A DNA stretch of 64,000 bases from Cyanophora paradoxa (Eukaryota > Glaucocystophyceae > Cyanophorales > Cyanophoraceae). The DNA lies in the NCBI GenBank assembly GCA_004431415.1, contig QPMI01000167.1, positions 161,222 through 225,221 of the forward strand, written 5' to 3'. How positions within the stretch are numbered: the first letter of the stretch is position 1; each line of letters begins with the position of its first letter. Both the position numbers and the translations under genes were made by a program. The notes below the pieces were generated by a model that was not told the DNA's origin, ran no database searches, and worked only from the letters and a program-made list of their open reading frames with translations. This document shows, in pieces, positions 43,049-54,395 of the stretch.

Positions 43049-46000
43049 ATGGCCGACGGCGCTGGCGCAGCTAGGCCGGTGAAGCGCGCAAAGACGGAAA
43101 CCCCCGAAATGACGCAACTAGGGCAGAACCCTTTCGCGCTCCTCGGTGCGCTCGCGCCGCGGACACTGGCGGCGGTCGCGCTCTCTTCGTACGCGTGCGT
43201 GTAGCTGATGCTAGCTTGGCTCCTCCCCCGTCAGCGAACGCGGATGACGAGGTCGAGGAGGGCGAGACCCGGGAGGAGCCGACAGCGGCCGCCGACGGCT
43301 TCCAGGCGCGTGTGATGCCGCGCACGCGCGTTGGAACGCTGCGTACGACCGCAACTGAGTCGCACGGCCGGGCTCACGTCGATCGTGAGCGCAGGTGCCC
43401 AAGGAGCAGAAGCGAAAGCAGAAGAAGCTGCAGCGACAGGTGCAGGCTGGCAAAGCATCTTCGCAGCAGATCCGCCAAGTCCTGGGCTCCTCCGTGCGTC
43501 TGCTCGGGGGAGGGAGCTCGCCCCTCGGGCCCTCGCCGAGCTCCCGGCAGGCGCGGGCGGAGGTCGAGGTGAAGAAGTCAGAGATCCGGGGCCAGCTGAA
43601 GATGCGGGCGAGTGAGGCAGCGCGGGGCGCGCGGGGAGCAAGGCTGACGGGGCGGCAGAGCGCGACGGACGTGGTGATGTTCGTGCTGACCTCGCCGGGG
43701 CACCCGGAGAGCGCGCGCTTCAACCCCGTCATCCCCAACTGGCTCGTAATCAAGGTGCGGGGGCGGGGCGGGGCGGGCGGGGCGGGCAGGTGTATGACGG
43801 GGGCGGGAGGGCAGAACAAGCCGCTGGTGGAGCGGGTGGTGGTGCTGCTGGCCCCCGGCCTCGACGAGGCGACCTTCCGGGCGCACGCCGCCTGCTTGCC
43901 CAACCTCGCCCGCATCTTCCCCGCCGCCGGGCCCAACGGCCCCGTCCCCATGCGCGCCCCGGGCACCCGTGCCCGCATCTCCTCCCCCGCCCATGCCCTC
44001 ATCATGTACCCCGTCAAGAAGCGCTCCAAGCGCGACGCCGCCCGCGCCGCCGCCGCTGCCGCCGGCGAGGAGGCCACCGGCGAGGCGGCGTGGGGCCCCG
44101 AGCAGCTCCTTGCGACGCGCCAGCAGGTGCAGCCGCCGGGCGCCGCTCTCGCGCCCCGCCGACGCGCACCGGCAGCTCGAGGAGAACAACTTCCCCCTCT
44201 TCCCCCTCCCCGGCGCCCCGCAGGCCACACCGCACCACACCGACGCCGCCCCTCCCGACCCCGGCGGCGCCGCTGCCCCCAAGGTCCCGCCCGCCAGCCG
44301 CCCTGGGCCGCGCTGCGGCGAGGAGCATGCGCAGGCGGAGCTGCGGGGCTACGTGCAGACGCGGCGCGGGGCTGCGGGGCCGGAGGCGGGCGGCGGCGGG
44401 GCGCGGCTGCTGGCCCTTGACTGCGAGATGGCGCGCGGGGCTGGGTGGGGCGTGTGCGGGCTGGGGGCCTGAGGGGCGGGGCCAGGTGACGACGGGGAGG
44501 GCCTGGCGCTGGCGCGCTGGACGCTCGTGGACGAGGCCGGCCGCGTCGTCGCCGACGAGCTCGTCAAGGCCCGCCCCGCCGGCCCCCGCCCCGCCGCCCC
44601 CGCCCGACGCGGCGCAGCCGGCGGAGCCGGTGACGGACTACAACACGCGGTGGAGCGGGATCACGGCGGAGATGCTCCGGGGGGTGACGCGGACGCTGGG
44701 GGAGGCGCGGGAGGCCTTCCTGGCGCACGTTGACGCCGCCACCATCCTCGTCGGCCACTCCCTCGAGAACGACCTGCACGCCCTCAAGGCCCGCCCCCCG
44801 CGCCCCCCGCCCGCGCCCCCGGGCCGAGGCGGCGGCAGGTCGTGCACGAGCGCGTCGTCGACACCTCGCTCCTCTTCGAGCACCCGCGCGGCCCGCCCTA
44901 CAAGGCACGCCCCGAGTCCAGCCGCCCTGCCCCGCCCCGCCGGGCGCCGCGTGACGGCGGGCAGTCGGCGCTGCGGCACCTGGCCTCGAAGTACCTCGAG
45001 ATCTCCATCCAGGACGGCACCGCGTGCGCCGGGCCGCCGCCGCGCGCGCGGGGCGGCGGGGCATGAGGGGGCGTGCGGGCAGGGGCCATGACAGCGCGGA
45101 GGACGCGAGGGCGGCGATGCGCCTCGTGAAGCTCAAGCTCGAGAAGGGCGCCCGCTTCGGCGAAATGGGCCAGGCCCGCCCTCCCGGCCCCTCCCGGCCC
45201 GGCCCCGGCCGAGGCGCGTGCAGGAGGAGATGGAGAGCGTGTTCCGGCTGGTGGCGGCGCAGGGGCGCGCCGTCTCCATGTACGAGCGCCCCGCCGCGAT
45301 GCGCATGTGGGTCTCGGGCACCGCTGTCAGCGCCGTCCCCTGCCACTCCGACGCCGAGGCCCGCCCGCCCCGCCCCGCCCCGCCCCGCCCCGTCCCGTCG
45401 GAGGCTTTGCCGCGAGCGGGGCGCAGGTGGCGTCGCGGCTGGCGCGGGACCTGCGGGGCGCCGGGGAGGCGGGGGAGGGGGCGGGGGTGCGGGGCCCGCA
45501 CCTCTGCTGGGCCCACCTGCAGGACCTCAACACCTTCCTCAACGGTGCGCGGCGGGGCGGGGTGGGGTTCGGCGGGGACGGGGGCCTGAGGGGGGCAGAG
45601 AGCGCGCGGACGGTGGACGTGGGGGACGGGGCGACGCTGGACGGCCTCGTCGAGGGCCGCCCCGGCTGCCACGGCCGCCTGCCCCCCGCCCGCCCCGCCG
45701 GCCCCGGCCCCACCGCCCCCGAGGCCGCCACGCCCGAGGTGCTCGCCGAGGCGGAGGGGCAGCTCGCCGTGCAGCTCGAGCTGCTCGACGCCCGCGTCGG
45801 CGAGGTCCACGCCGCCCTGCCCCCCAACGCCCTCCTCCTCCTCTGCACCGGCCACGGCAACATGGGCATCGTCTCCAGGTCCGCACGCCGCCCCCCGTCC
45901 CCCCCTGCCCCTTCCGGACGCCCCGCAGGCTCGCGGGGCACAAGGCGCAGTGCGAAAAGGGGCGGGCGGGGGACGAAGCGGGGGCCGTACTCGAGTGGAC

Positions 46001-46126
46001 CGAGCGGCACGAGCAGGCGCGCGCTGCCCGGCGCGGTGCGGGGCGGGCGGCCTGACGCTCCCGCAGGCGCTGGCGGCGGCAAATCAGCGCGCCGGCAACG
46101 CCCTCTGCTTCGTCGCCGTCAAGTGA
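43049..46126 (+). CDS. REXO1/REXO5-type RNA exonuclease (DEDDh)
   Basis: 3'-5' RNA exonuclease of the REX/SDN group (rRNA, snoRNA or small-RNA trimming). The start MADGAGAARPVKRAKTE carries a basic, nuclear-signal-like stretch. The family N-terminal block is present: NWLVIK, NKPLVERVVVLLAPGLDEAT and PNLARIFP. Catalytic motifs follow: LLALDCEM (Exo I, about 44415), ATILVGHSLENDLHALK (Exo II, about 44740) and GHDSAEDARAAMRLVKLKLE (Exo III, about 45090), with DYNTRWSGITAEMLRGVT between. All DEDD residues and the His are present. The C-terminal region (LLLLCTGHGNMGIVSR, then ANQRAGNALCFVAVK, stop 46124) matches plant members, which end in a similar domain. Introns are G-rich or C-rich pentamer repeats. 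One early intron (donor near 43195) appears to have a GC donor. Confidence 0.87.
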
Positions 46127-46147
46127 CTCCCGCACGCAGTAACCAGC

Positions 46148-46305
46148 GGCGAGGGGCCCAGGGAAGCCGGCGAGCGGCGCGCACCGGGACGACAGTCTTG
46201 AGGAGCTGGGCCCCTCTCGCGTGTGCCCTCGCTTCCATTCGCGTCGATCTTCCAGCGGCGGGGCTCGCGAAATAGTGCAGCGAGCGCCGGCTTATAAGCC
46301 TTGAT
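46148..46305 (+). repeat. Dispersed repeat C, copy 1
   Basis: About 155 bp nearly identical to 52690-52838 (shared AGGGAAGCCGGCGAGCGGCG, GGGACGACAGTCTTGAGGAG, CCATTCGCGTCGATCTTCC(A/G)). It is followed by CCTTGATGCGTTCCTGCAGA, which recurs at 54092. The minus strand reads AECTQFLIEALQERIKAYK through the junction. Confidence 0.88.
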
Positions 46306-47173
46306 GCGTTCCTGCAGAGCTTCAATTAGGAACTGCGTGCATTCAGCGACTGCGCGACCCGCGACCCGCAACCGAGCTGCAGCGGCCTGCTTGGATCGAA
46401 AGTTGAGGTTTGATAATACAATGAGTACGATCCACTGGGCCAAGGTTTGATATATATACACGCGATGCGGCTCCACCTTACGCACCTTCGGGAGCGCCGG
46501 CGGGGGAGGCCCGCCGGCCGGTGCTCGCGATCGTTGCCAAGTTGGGGTTCCGGCCCCCTCGGGCAGCATTCCTCTCCCTTAGCGGCCAGCCTGGCAGCTG
46601 GCAGTCCGTGGCGGGAACGGGCGAGCCTCCGGCCCGGCGGGCACGGCCCGCACCTTGATCTTTTGATCTTAATCCCGTAGATCTAGAGCAAGCCTTGAAG
46701 TAGACGTAGGTTTTGATCTCGAGCTTCGGTATTCGATTTCGATCTCCGAGGCTCGACGTCACTAGTACTTGCCACACTTGAGCCCTTACGATTTCGACCG
46801 GCGGCCCACTGCTAGCCAAACAGCTACTAGGGCTACTAGGCTAGTCCAGATGTCGTTGGTCGTGTCTGAAATGCAGTATGCGCTGCTGTGCCGCAGTGCC
46901 ACTGGGCCACTGCTCAGAGTCGGCCCCACGGCCGGCCGGGCCCGGCCCCGCGGGCCGGGCGCCGCGGCCGTGACCCCGCGGGGCCTCGAATCAACAAGCC
47001 CTGGGAGTTGTGCAGGATTTCGGGATCGAGTTACAAGCCTTAAAGCTCCCATTCTCTCTTGGCAGTGAACATGTATTTACAGCGAGGCAATAGAGGACGG
47101 CCCGGCGGGCGGATAAAACTGCGTGCCGATCGATCTGGCACTGGCCGTCGAAACAAAAGCTGCGGCCGGCGCA
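46306..47173. other. Intergenic region with dispersed repeats
   Basis: Contains 46307-46372 (also near 54092-54155) and 46700-46880 (inverted copy at 25775-25930). A minus-strand frame through 46084-46569 is open, but its coding status is doubtful because it lies on the repeat. Confidence 0.55.
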
Positions 47174-50100
47174 TTACTGGCCATGGGCTTCGTTCTCGAA
47201 GACGGCGGCGGCGCCCATGCCGGTGCCGATGCACTGCGGGGCGGTCGGGAGGGGCGAAGGGGGCGGCGGGGCGGCGGGGGCGGGACCATGGAGACGACGC
47301 CGGTGCGGGCGGCGGGGCCGCGGCGCTTGAGCTCGTGGAGGAGGGAGACGACGAGGCGGGAGCCCGTGTTGCCCAGCGGGTGGCCCAGCGCGATGGCGCC
47401 CCCGTTGGGGTTCACCTGCGGGGCGTGAGGCGGGCCGGGGGCCGGGGGCGCGGGGCGGGCGCCTTGGCCTTGTCGAGGGCGAGCTTGTCGACGCAGTAGA
47501 GGGCCTGGCTCGCGAAGGCCTCGTTGATCTCGTACACGTCCACCTCCTGCAACGACGCCAGCCCCGCCTTCGCCACCGCCGCCGGGATCGCGTACGCCGG
47601 CCCGATCCCCTGCCGCGCCCCGCGCCTCGGACCCCGAGCGGCGGGGGCGCGACGCGGGGCGGGGACCATGACGGAGGGGTCGACGCCGACGACGGCGAAG
47701 GAGCGGAGCGAGGCGAGCGGCGCCATCCCGAGCTCCCGCGCCTGCGCGCCCCCGTCCGCCCCCGGGCGCCAGCCGCTCCGCGCCGCCCGCGCACCCGCTT
47801 GCGGGTCATGAGGAGCACGGCAGATGCGCCGTCGGAGACCTGGCTCGCGTTCCCGCTGCCCGGCGCCCGCGGTGGGCGGGGCCGGCGGGGCGCGGGGGGC
47901 GGGCGGGGGCGGGGGCACCGGTGGTGGAGCCGTCCTTGGCGAAGGCGGGCTTGAGCTTGGCGAGCTGCTCGAGGGTGGTGCCGGGGCGGACGCCGTCGTC
48001 CTTGTCGCAGGTGACGGCGACCGACTCCTTGGAGACGGGGTCGTTCACGAACGTCTCCACCGCCACCGTCTCCTCCTTGAAGCGCCCCGCTGCGCCCGCC
48101 TCACGCCCCGGCCCCACAGCCCCGCCCCGCCCCGCCCCGCCCCTCGCGCCGGGGCGCACCGGCGAGGGCCGCGGCGGCGCGGCGGTGCGACTCGGCGGCG
48201 AAGGCGTCCTGCGCCTCCCGGCTGACCCCGAAGCTGCCGCCCCGCGCGTCACGCCCCGCGGCCCCGCGCTCGGGGCGGGGGCGGGGGCGGGGCACCGCTT
48301 GGCGACGTTCTCGGAGGTCTGGCCCATGGTCATGTAGCAGGAGCGGACCGAGCCCTTGAGCGCCGACGGGTTCACCTGCCGCGCCCCTGAGGCGGCGCCC
48401 CGCGGCCGGCCCCCGGGCGGCGCACGCGGACGCCCGAGAAGCTCATGTCGTCGTTCGACATCGACTCGACGCCGCCGGCGATGCCCACCTGCGCCCCGCT
48501 CGCCCCGCCCGCCCCGCCCGGGGCGCGCGGGCGGGCAAGGCGGCGGGCGGCGGGCCTGGTACTGGCCGGAGCGGATGGCGGCGGCGACGTCGGCGATGGC
48601 CTGGAGGCCCGACGAGCAGAGGCGGTTCACGGTCTTGACGGGGACCTGCGCGGCGCTCGCCGGCGGGGCGGGGCGGGGCGCCGGCGGGGCGGGGCGGGGC
48701 GGACGGTCTCGGGGAGGCCGGCGAGCATGGCGGCGACGCGGGCGTTGAGGGCCCCCACGTCGCTCTTCGGCAGCACGCAGCCCACCGCCACGTCCCCCAC
48801 CTGCCGCCCTTAGCGCACCGCCCGCACACCCAGCCCGGACCGGGCCGGCGGGGCACCTCCTTCGGGTCGAGGCCGCGGGCGCGGGCGTCCTCGACAAGGC
48901 GGCGCAGCACGGCCGCCAGCAGGTCGTCCGCGGCCGTGTCCTGCGCCCCCTCAGCGCCCCGCCGGCCCCGCGGCCGGCCCCACGCCGCTCGCCTTGAGGA
49001 GGCCGCGGCGGGCGCGGGTGACGGGGGTGCGGAGGGCGGCGACGACGACGATGTCCTCGCACCCGCGGCTCCCCAGCGCCCCGTACATCCCCGCCCCGCA
49101 GCTCCCCGCCCCGCACCCCGCCTTGCCCGTAGCCCGCCCGCCCCCGCCCCCGCCGGCGCCGAGGCGGCCGAGACGACGCTCACGGGGAGCGGCTCGAGGC
49201 CCGTCAGGGGGCGGTTGGCCTGCGGGGCAGTGGGCGCGCGGCGGGGCGGGGCGGGGGGGGGAAACGGGGCGGGCGGACGCCGGCGGCGTCGAGGAGGAAG
49301 GGGCTCGGGGCGAAGAGGCGCGAGCCGAAGCGGCGCTCGTACTCGCGCAGCTTCTCCACCACGAACTGCCCCGGCGTCAGCGCCCCGCCGCCCCGGGCGC
49401 GGCGCGCCGCCGACCTTGGCGCCCAGCAGGGAGGCCCACTTGAGGACGCCACCCCTGCGGGGGAGGGTGAGGGCCGGGCGGGGCGCGGGGCGGGGCCGGG
49501 GCCGGGGGTGCGGGCTTGGCCGGGGGGAAGCCCATGCCCATGACGGAGGCGACGTCGATGTCCGAGGGGCGGACGACCATCCCCTCGGCGAGCACCCGGC
49601 ACGCCTCGTTCACCACCGGCAGCAGGCACACCAGCGCCACCTCCTCCCCGCTCAGCTCCGGCGCCTGCCCGCCCCGCCCCGCCTCGGCGCCCCGAGCGGG
49701 GGGCGGGGCTGGAGGGGGCGGGGCGGGCGGGCCTGCGGGGCGGGGTGGCCGGCGTCGCGGCGGGAGCGGTCGAGGATGGGCTCGATGGCGGCGCTGTCCT
49801 CGCTCGCCTGGCGCGCCTCGTGGCGGTAGTAGCCGGCCCCCGTCTTCTCCCCGAGCCGGTTCGAGTCGATCATGTACTTGATCTGCGCGCCGTCGGCCCC
49901 GCGCGCAGCGGCCGGCGGGGCGGGGCGGGGCGGGGTGGGGGGGCCGGGCCTGCGTGGACTCGTAGATGCGGTCGCCGTAGGCGGCCTTGATCATGCCGCC
50001 GACGTGGCCCTGGACGTCGAGCCCGACGAGGTCCCCCATGCGGAAGGGGCCCATCGGCATCCCGAACCGCACCACCGCCCGGTCCACCTCGTACGGGCTC

Positions 50101-52520
50101 ATCCCCCGGTCCGCCAGCAGCGCCTGCGCCCCGCTCGGGCCAGCCGGCGGCGGCGGGCCGGCGGGGGGCGAGGCGGGGCGCGGACGGCGGCCATGGGGTA
50201 GGGGAAGAAGATGCGGTTGACGGTGAAGCCGACGCAGTTGCCGACGACGACGGCCGTCTTCCTGCCGGCCGCGTCAGCCCCGCCGGGGCCGCCGGGGGCG
50301 GGGCGGGGCGCGCTTGATCTGGCGGCAGAGGGCGAGGGCGGCGGCGACGGCGTCGGGCCCGCAGGCGGCCGGCCGCACGACCTCCACGAGGGGCATCACG
50401 TGCGCCGGGCTGAAGAAGTGCACGCCCAGCATCCGCCCCTTCGCCTCCGCCCTGCACCCCCGCGTCGGGCCGCGCCCCGCCAGCAGGGCCGGCGGGGCGG
50501 GGGCGGGGCGGACGGCAGCTCGGCGGAGATGGCGTCGATGTCGATTGTGGAGGTGTTGGTCGCTGCGGGGCGTTGGGGGCCGGCGCGCAGGAGGGGGGAC
50601 GGGGGGGTCACCGAGGACGCAGCGCGGGGAGCAGGCGGCGAGGAGGTCGGCGAACACGCGGCGCTTGAGGGGCAGGCTCTCGATGACGGCCTCGATGGCG
50701 ATGTCCACCTCGTCGAAGCCGGCGAGGTCCAGCTGCGGCCGCACCCGCCCCAGCATCGCGTCGTGCTCCTCCTGCGTGATCTTCCGCTGCCGCAGCCGGC
50801 TCCCCAGGTTCGCTGCCCCGCCCCTCAGGTGCGCAGCGCGGGGGCGTGGGACGGGGCGGGGCGAGGGCAGGGGCGGGCCCTGGATGCGTTTCATGCCGGC
50901 GTCGAGGAACTTCTGGTCGACCTCCTTGAGGCGCACCTCGATCCCGTGCATCGCCAGCGCCGTCGCGATCCCTGCGGCGCCCCCTCACGCCCGCCCCGCC
51001 CGCCCCGCCGCAGCCCCCGCCGCACCCGAGCCCATAAGGCCCCCGCCGATGACGCCGGCGGAGCGCACGGGGCGACCCGAGGGGCTCACCCCCGGCACCT
51101 GCGTGGGGCGAGGGGTCGAGGCGGGGCGGGGCCGGGGGGCGGGGCGGGGCCGGGGGGCGGGGCGGGGCGGGCGGGCCTTGGCGGCGGCGCGCTGGGCGAA
51201 GAAGAAGTGGACGAGGGCGCGTGAGACGGGCCCCTTGACGAGCTCGACGAAGAGGTCCGCCTCGCGCCGCAGCCCGGCCACGCCGCCCTTCTCATACCCC
51301 GCCTGCACCGCCTCGATGCACGCCAGCGGCTGCGGCATGCCCCCGGCCCGCTTCGCCGCCTCCTTCCGCGCGAACGAGAAGACCTGCGCCCCGCTCGCCC
51401 CGGGCGAAGGGGGGGGGAGGGGGGGGGGTAGGCGCCGCGCCTGCTTCGCCACGACAGCCATCTCGAGCCGCTCCGAGCTGCAGCCGGGTCAGCGGGCGGT
51501 CGCCCCCGGCTGGGCGGGGCGGGGGCGGGCCTCTCGATCCAGCGGACGCGCTTGCGCTTGCCGTCGGCGAGCTCGAGGGCGACGCGCTTGGCGAGGGGCA
51601 GGAGAGCGGCGGCGTCGGGGGCGACCTCGTCGACGAGGCCGCTCTTCGCCGCCTCCGCCGCCTTCACCATCTCCGACAGCTGCGGCCCCGTCACCCCGCC
51701 CCCGCCCTCCCCGCCCCGCCCCGCGGCCCGCGCACCAGCATCATCGTGAGGCCCTTGCGCAGGCCAACCACGCGCGGCAGCCGTTGGGTCCCTGCGGCGA
51801 GCTCGTCTAACGGCAGAGGGGGGCGGGGCCAGGGCACCGCCGAAGCCCGGGATGAAGCCGAGCTTGAGCTCAGGGAGGCCCATCGTCGCCCTCGCCGTGC
51901 ACACGCGCGCGCTGCACCCCTGCGCCCACGCTTCACGGGCCGGCGCTCGAGCCAGCCCCCCCCGGCCGCGCTTCCCGCGCACCAGCGACAGCTCGAGGCC
52001 GCCCCCGAGGCACATCCCTGCCGCCAGTGAGCGCGGCGCGAGCAATGCCGAGCCCGCACAATCTTACCGTCAATAGCAGATACAGAAGGTTTGGGACCGG
52101 CTGCGTGGCGGGGCTGAGCACTCTAGCGAAAACCGCGCGCGGGGTTTGCACCTTCGACGGCGAGCATAATCTTGCTCCCGTTCTCGATGCCGGCGCGCAT
52201 CTCGGCCTCTGCGCTCTACTAAGCAAATTTCGCGCGCTTGGTGACCTCGCGGGGGCACCGGATATCTTGCCGTCCTGGAAAGCCTGCATGAACGACACGT
52301 CCGCGCCGCCCGAGAACGTGCCGCCCGCGCCGGTCACCACAATGGCGCGTGCGGTGGAGTCCGCCACAGCGCGATTGAAATTCTCGAAGAGTGCGCGCTG
52401 GACCTCGGCGCTGAGCGCGTTGATCGGCGGGTTGTTGATTGTGACGATGGCGACGCCATCCTCGACGCGGTAGGACACGGGCGCTTGATTCGCAGCCGCA
52501 CCCTGTGGGGATGCGGGCAT
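47174..52520 (-). CDS. Beta-oxidation multifunctional protein: enoyl-CoA hydratase + 3-hydroxyacyl-CoA dehydrogenase + 3-ketoacyl-CoA thiolase, apparently fused
   Basis: Three consecutive steps of fatty-acid beta-oxidation. ATG 52520 starts [20 protein letters not shown]. Hydratase: [76 protein letters not shown]. Dehydrogenase: [14 protein letters not shown] (NAD site), [84 protein letters not shown]. Thiolase: [54 protein letters not shown] (nucleophile Cys), [54 protein letters not shown]; stop 47174. No stop codon or intergenic gap separates the dehydrogenase end (about 49215) from the thiolase; one internal ATG at 49087 could instead start a separate thiolase. No SKL end. Many GC-only introns; one is GC-AG (donor GCGAGC after GGCCTCCTCAAG). 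Confidence 0.85.
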
Positions 52521-52689
52521 CAGAGCGGCGTGACACACAGCGATCGGCCGCGGATACTGCGCGGATGCGCTGGCGTCTGATCTCACGAACGTTCCCACCA
52601 GCGCGTACGTGGGGGTCGCGCGTACTACCGCAAGCTAGCGGGTATGATGCGTGGATCGGCGCGCACGCGCCGGGAAACCGGCGCCGAGG

Positions 52690-52838
52690 GGGGCCAGGGA
52701 AGCCGGCGAGCGGCGCGCACCGGGACGACAGTCTTGAGGAGCTGGGCCCCTCTCGCGTGTGCCCTCGCTTCCATTCGCGTCGATCTTCCGGCGGCGGGGC
52801 TCGCGAAATATATAGTGCAGCGAGCGCCGGCTTATATC
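52690..52838 (+). repeat. Dispersed repeat C, copy 2
   Basis: Matches 46148-46305; it differs by a few bases, including a 4-bp TATA insertion after GCGAAATA. Confidence 0.88.
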
Positions 52839-52848
52839 GATATCGGCC

Positions 52849-52878
52849 CCCCCCCCCCCCCCCCCCCTCCCCCTCCCG
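52849..52878 (+). repeat. Poly-C tract
   Basis: A run of more than 15 C followed by short CCCCCT units just upstream of the lumen-protein gene. Confidence 0.9.
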
Positions 52879-52917
52879 GAGCGGGTACTGTGGCTAGCGG
52901 TTTCCCTCGCCGAGTCG

Positions 52918-53700
52918 ATGGCAGCATTCGCCCAGCCCGCAGCTGCGTTCGATGCAAAGCGCTCTCGGTTTGTCCAGGGCGAGCTCCCGGTTTGTCCGAT
53001 GAGCCCGTGCACGCCGTCTCGAGCGGCGCGCCGTCCCGCTCTCGGCGAGCGGCGCCGTGTCTCGTTCTCAGTTCGCTGCGAGGCTGCGCCGTCGGGCAGC
53101 TCGCTGCCTCGCCGGGCGGCGCTGGTTCGGGCTGGTGCGGTGGCCGCTTGGTCCTGCTTTATGGTAATGGAAGCAGCCTGCAAATCACATTAAAGCTGCC
53201 ATTACTAAAGCAGCCGCGATTCTGCAGCTGCAGAGCTCAGCCGCGCATGCCGCGGATCTGGCGGAGCTCTTGGATACTGTGCGGTCGGCGCGCGCGGCTC
53301 TGGCCTCGACCGACAAACTGATCGAGACCGCGAAATGGGACAGTGTTAGAACGGTGAGCGCGCGTACAGCCGCGTACGCCGTAGCGCTTGAAATTTGGCG
53401 CAGCCTGTGTACTAATACAATTCCGACCGCACGCGCAGGTGATCGCCCGGCAGCCGGTCCTCGGGCTCAAGAAGGTGGGCACCGGGCCACGTCATCGCCC
53501 TCAGCCCTTGACAGTCCGGCAGACCATGCAGGCGGCGGTCGAATTCCTCGAGGGCGACGCGCGCGACGATGCAACTGATGCGCTCTACGAAGCTCTCGAC
53601 GACATCGGCTTCCTCGGTGCGCGGCGCTGTTGACTTCTCGTAACCGCTCTGATTTCATGGGTTTCAGATGATTTCGTCTATACCAGTACGTTATCTATAG
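52918..53700 (+). CDS. Thylakoid-lumen-targeted helical protein (3' end unresolved)
   Basis: Exons 52918-53163, 53228-53353 and 53439-53616 join in frame. A fourth begins at 53668 (DDFVYTS). The first 75 residues form a transit peptide, followed by a twin-arginine lumen signal: RRAALVRAGAVAAWSCFM, LQSSAAHA, then ADLAELLD. This bipartite layout indicates Tat-dependent import into the thylakoid lumen. The mature part is helical (LAELLDTVRSARAALASTDK, LIETAKWDSVRT, VRQTMQAAVEFLEGDARDDA, LYEALDDIGF). It loosely resembles PsbQ-like lumen proteins; the family is not certain. A downstream exon reading LKDVFVGEERQVLGTKLDYS at about 53945-54030 may belong to it. Confidence 0.6.
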
Positions 53701-54072
53701 AGAGAGATAGAGATCTAGATCGCGATGAGCCGCGGTGCCCCGCCCCGCCCCCTCCGCCTCCTCTTCCGCTGCACTCGCCGCCTCCTCCTCTGCCCCCGCC
53801 TCCCGGGCCCGTTGAACTCGCATTGGCCTGGAGGCCGCCCAAGGATTCCCGCCCCGCCTTCCCATGGCCAGCCGACAGTCGCCAAGTAGATCTGCGCTTC
53901 TCATCGCGTCGCACTTCTCTCATACTTCCTATTCTGATCCCTTGAAAGATGTTTTCGTGGGCGAGGAGCGCCAGGTGCTGGGGACGAAACTGGATTACAG
54001 CACGCCAATGCGGTACCGGCAGCTCGCACTGGAGGTCCGTTGGTTGGCCCGATCACGCATGAGATGCGCAAG

Positions 54073-54156
54073 TCAGTAACCAGCGCGCAGCACCTTGATG
54101 CGTTCCTGCAGAGCTTCAATTAGGAACTGCGTGCATTCAGCTGCTGCGCGACCCGA
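54073..54156 (+). repeat. Dispersed repeat C, deletion derivative
   Basis: GTAACCAGCG joins almost directly to CCTTGATGCGTTCCTGCAGA and AATTAGGAACTGCGTGCATT, skipping the 155-bp core present between the same flanks at 46140-46310. Confidence 0.8.
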
Positions 54157-54395
54157 AATGTCATCTTGAATGACCCCGGCCCGGCCCTCCCATTCGCGCG
54201 TCGGCCCTTGCACTGCAGTCACCCGCGCCCCTACGACCCGCGACCCGCAACCCATAACCGCGTCCATTGAGAGACAGCGGGAAGGGATAGAGGGACGGCG
54301 ACAACGGCCGGAGCTGCGCGAAGCCCGGACTCACGGGAAGCGCGAACGGTGACAACGGGAAGTGTTGACTGTTGGGGAGGCCACGACGGCCGGAG

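Noticed and set aside
46084-46569. Histone-fold (CENP-X-like) gene on the minus strand
   Set aside because: The helix AECTQFLIEALQERIK looked suggestive but lies on a dispersed repeat shared with 52.7 and 54.1 kb, and no start or conserved fold length was found.
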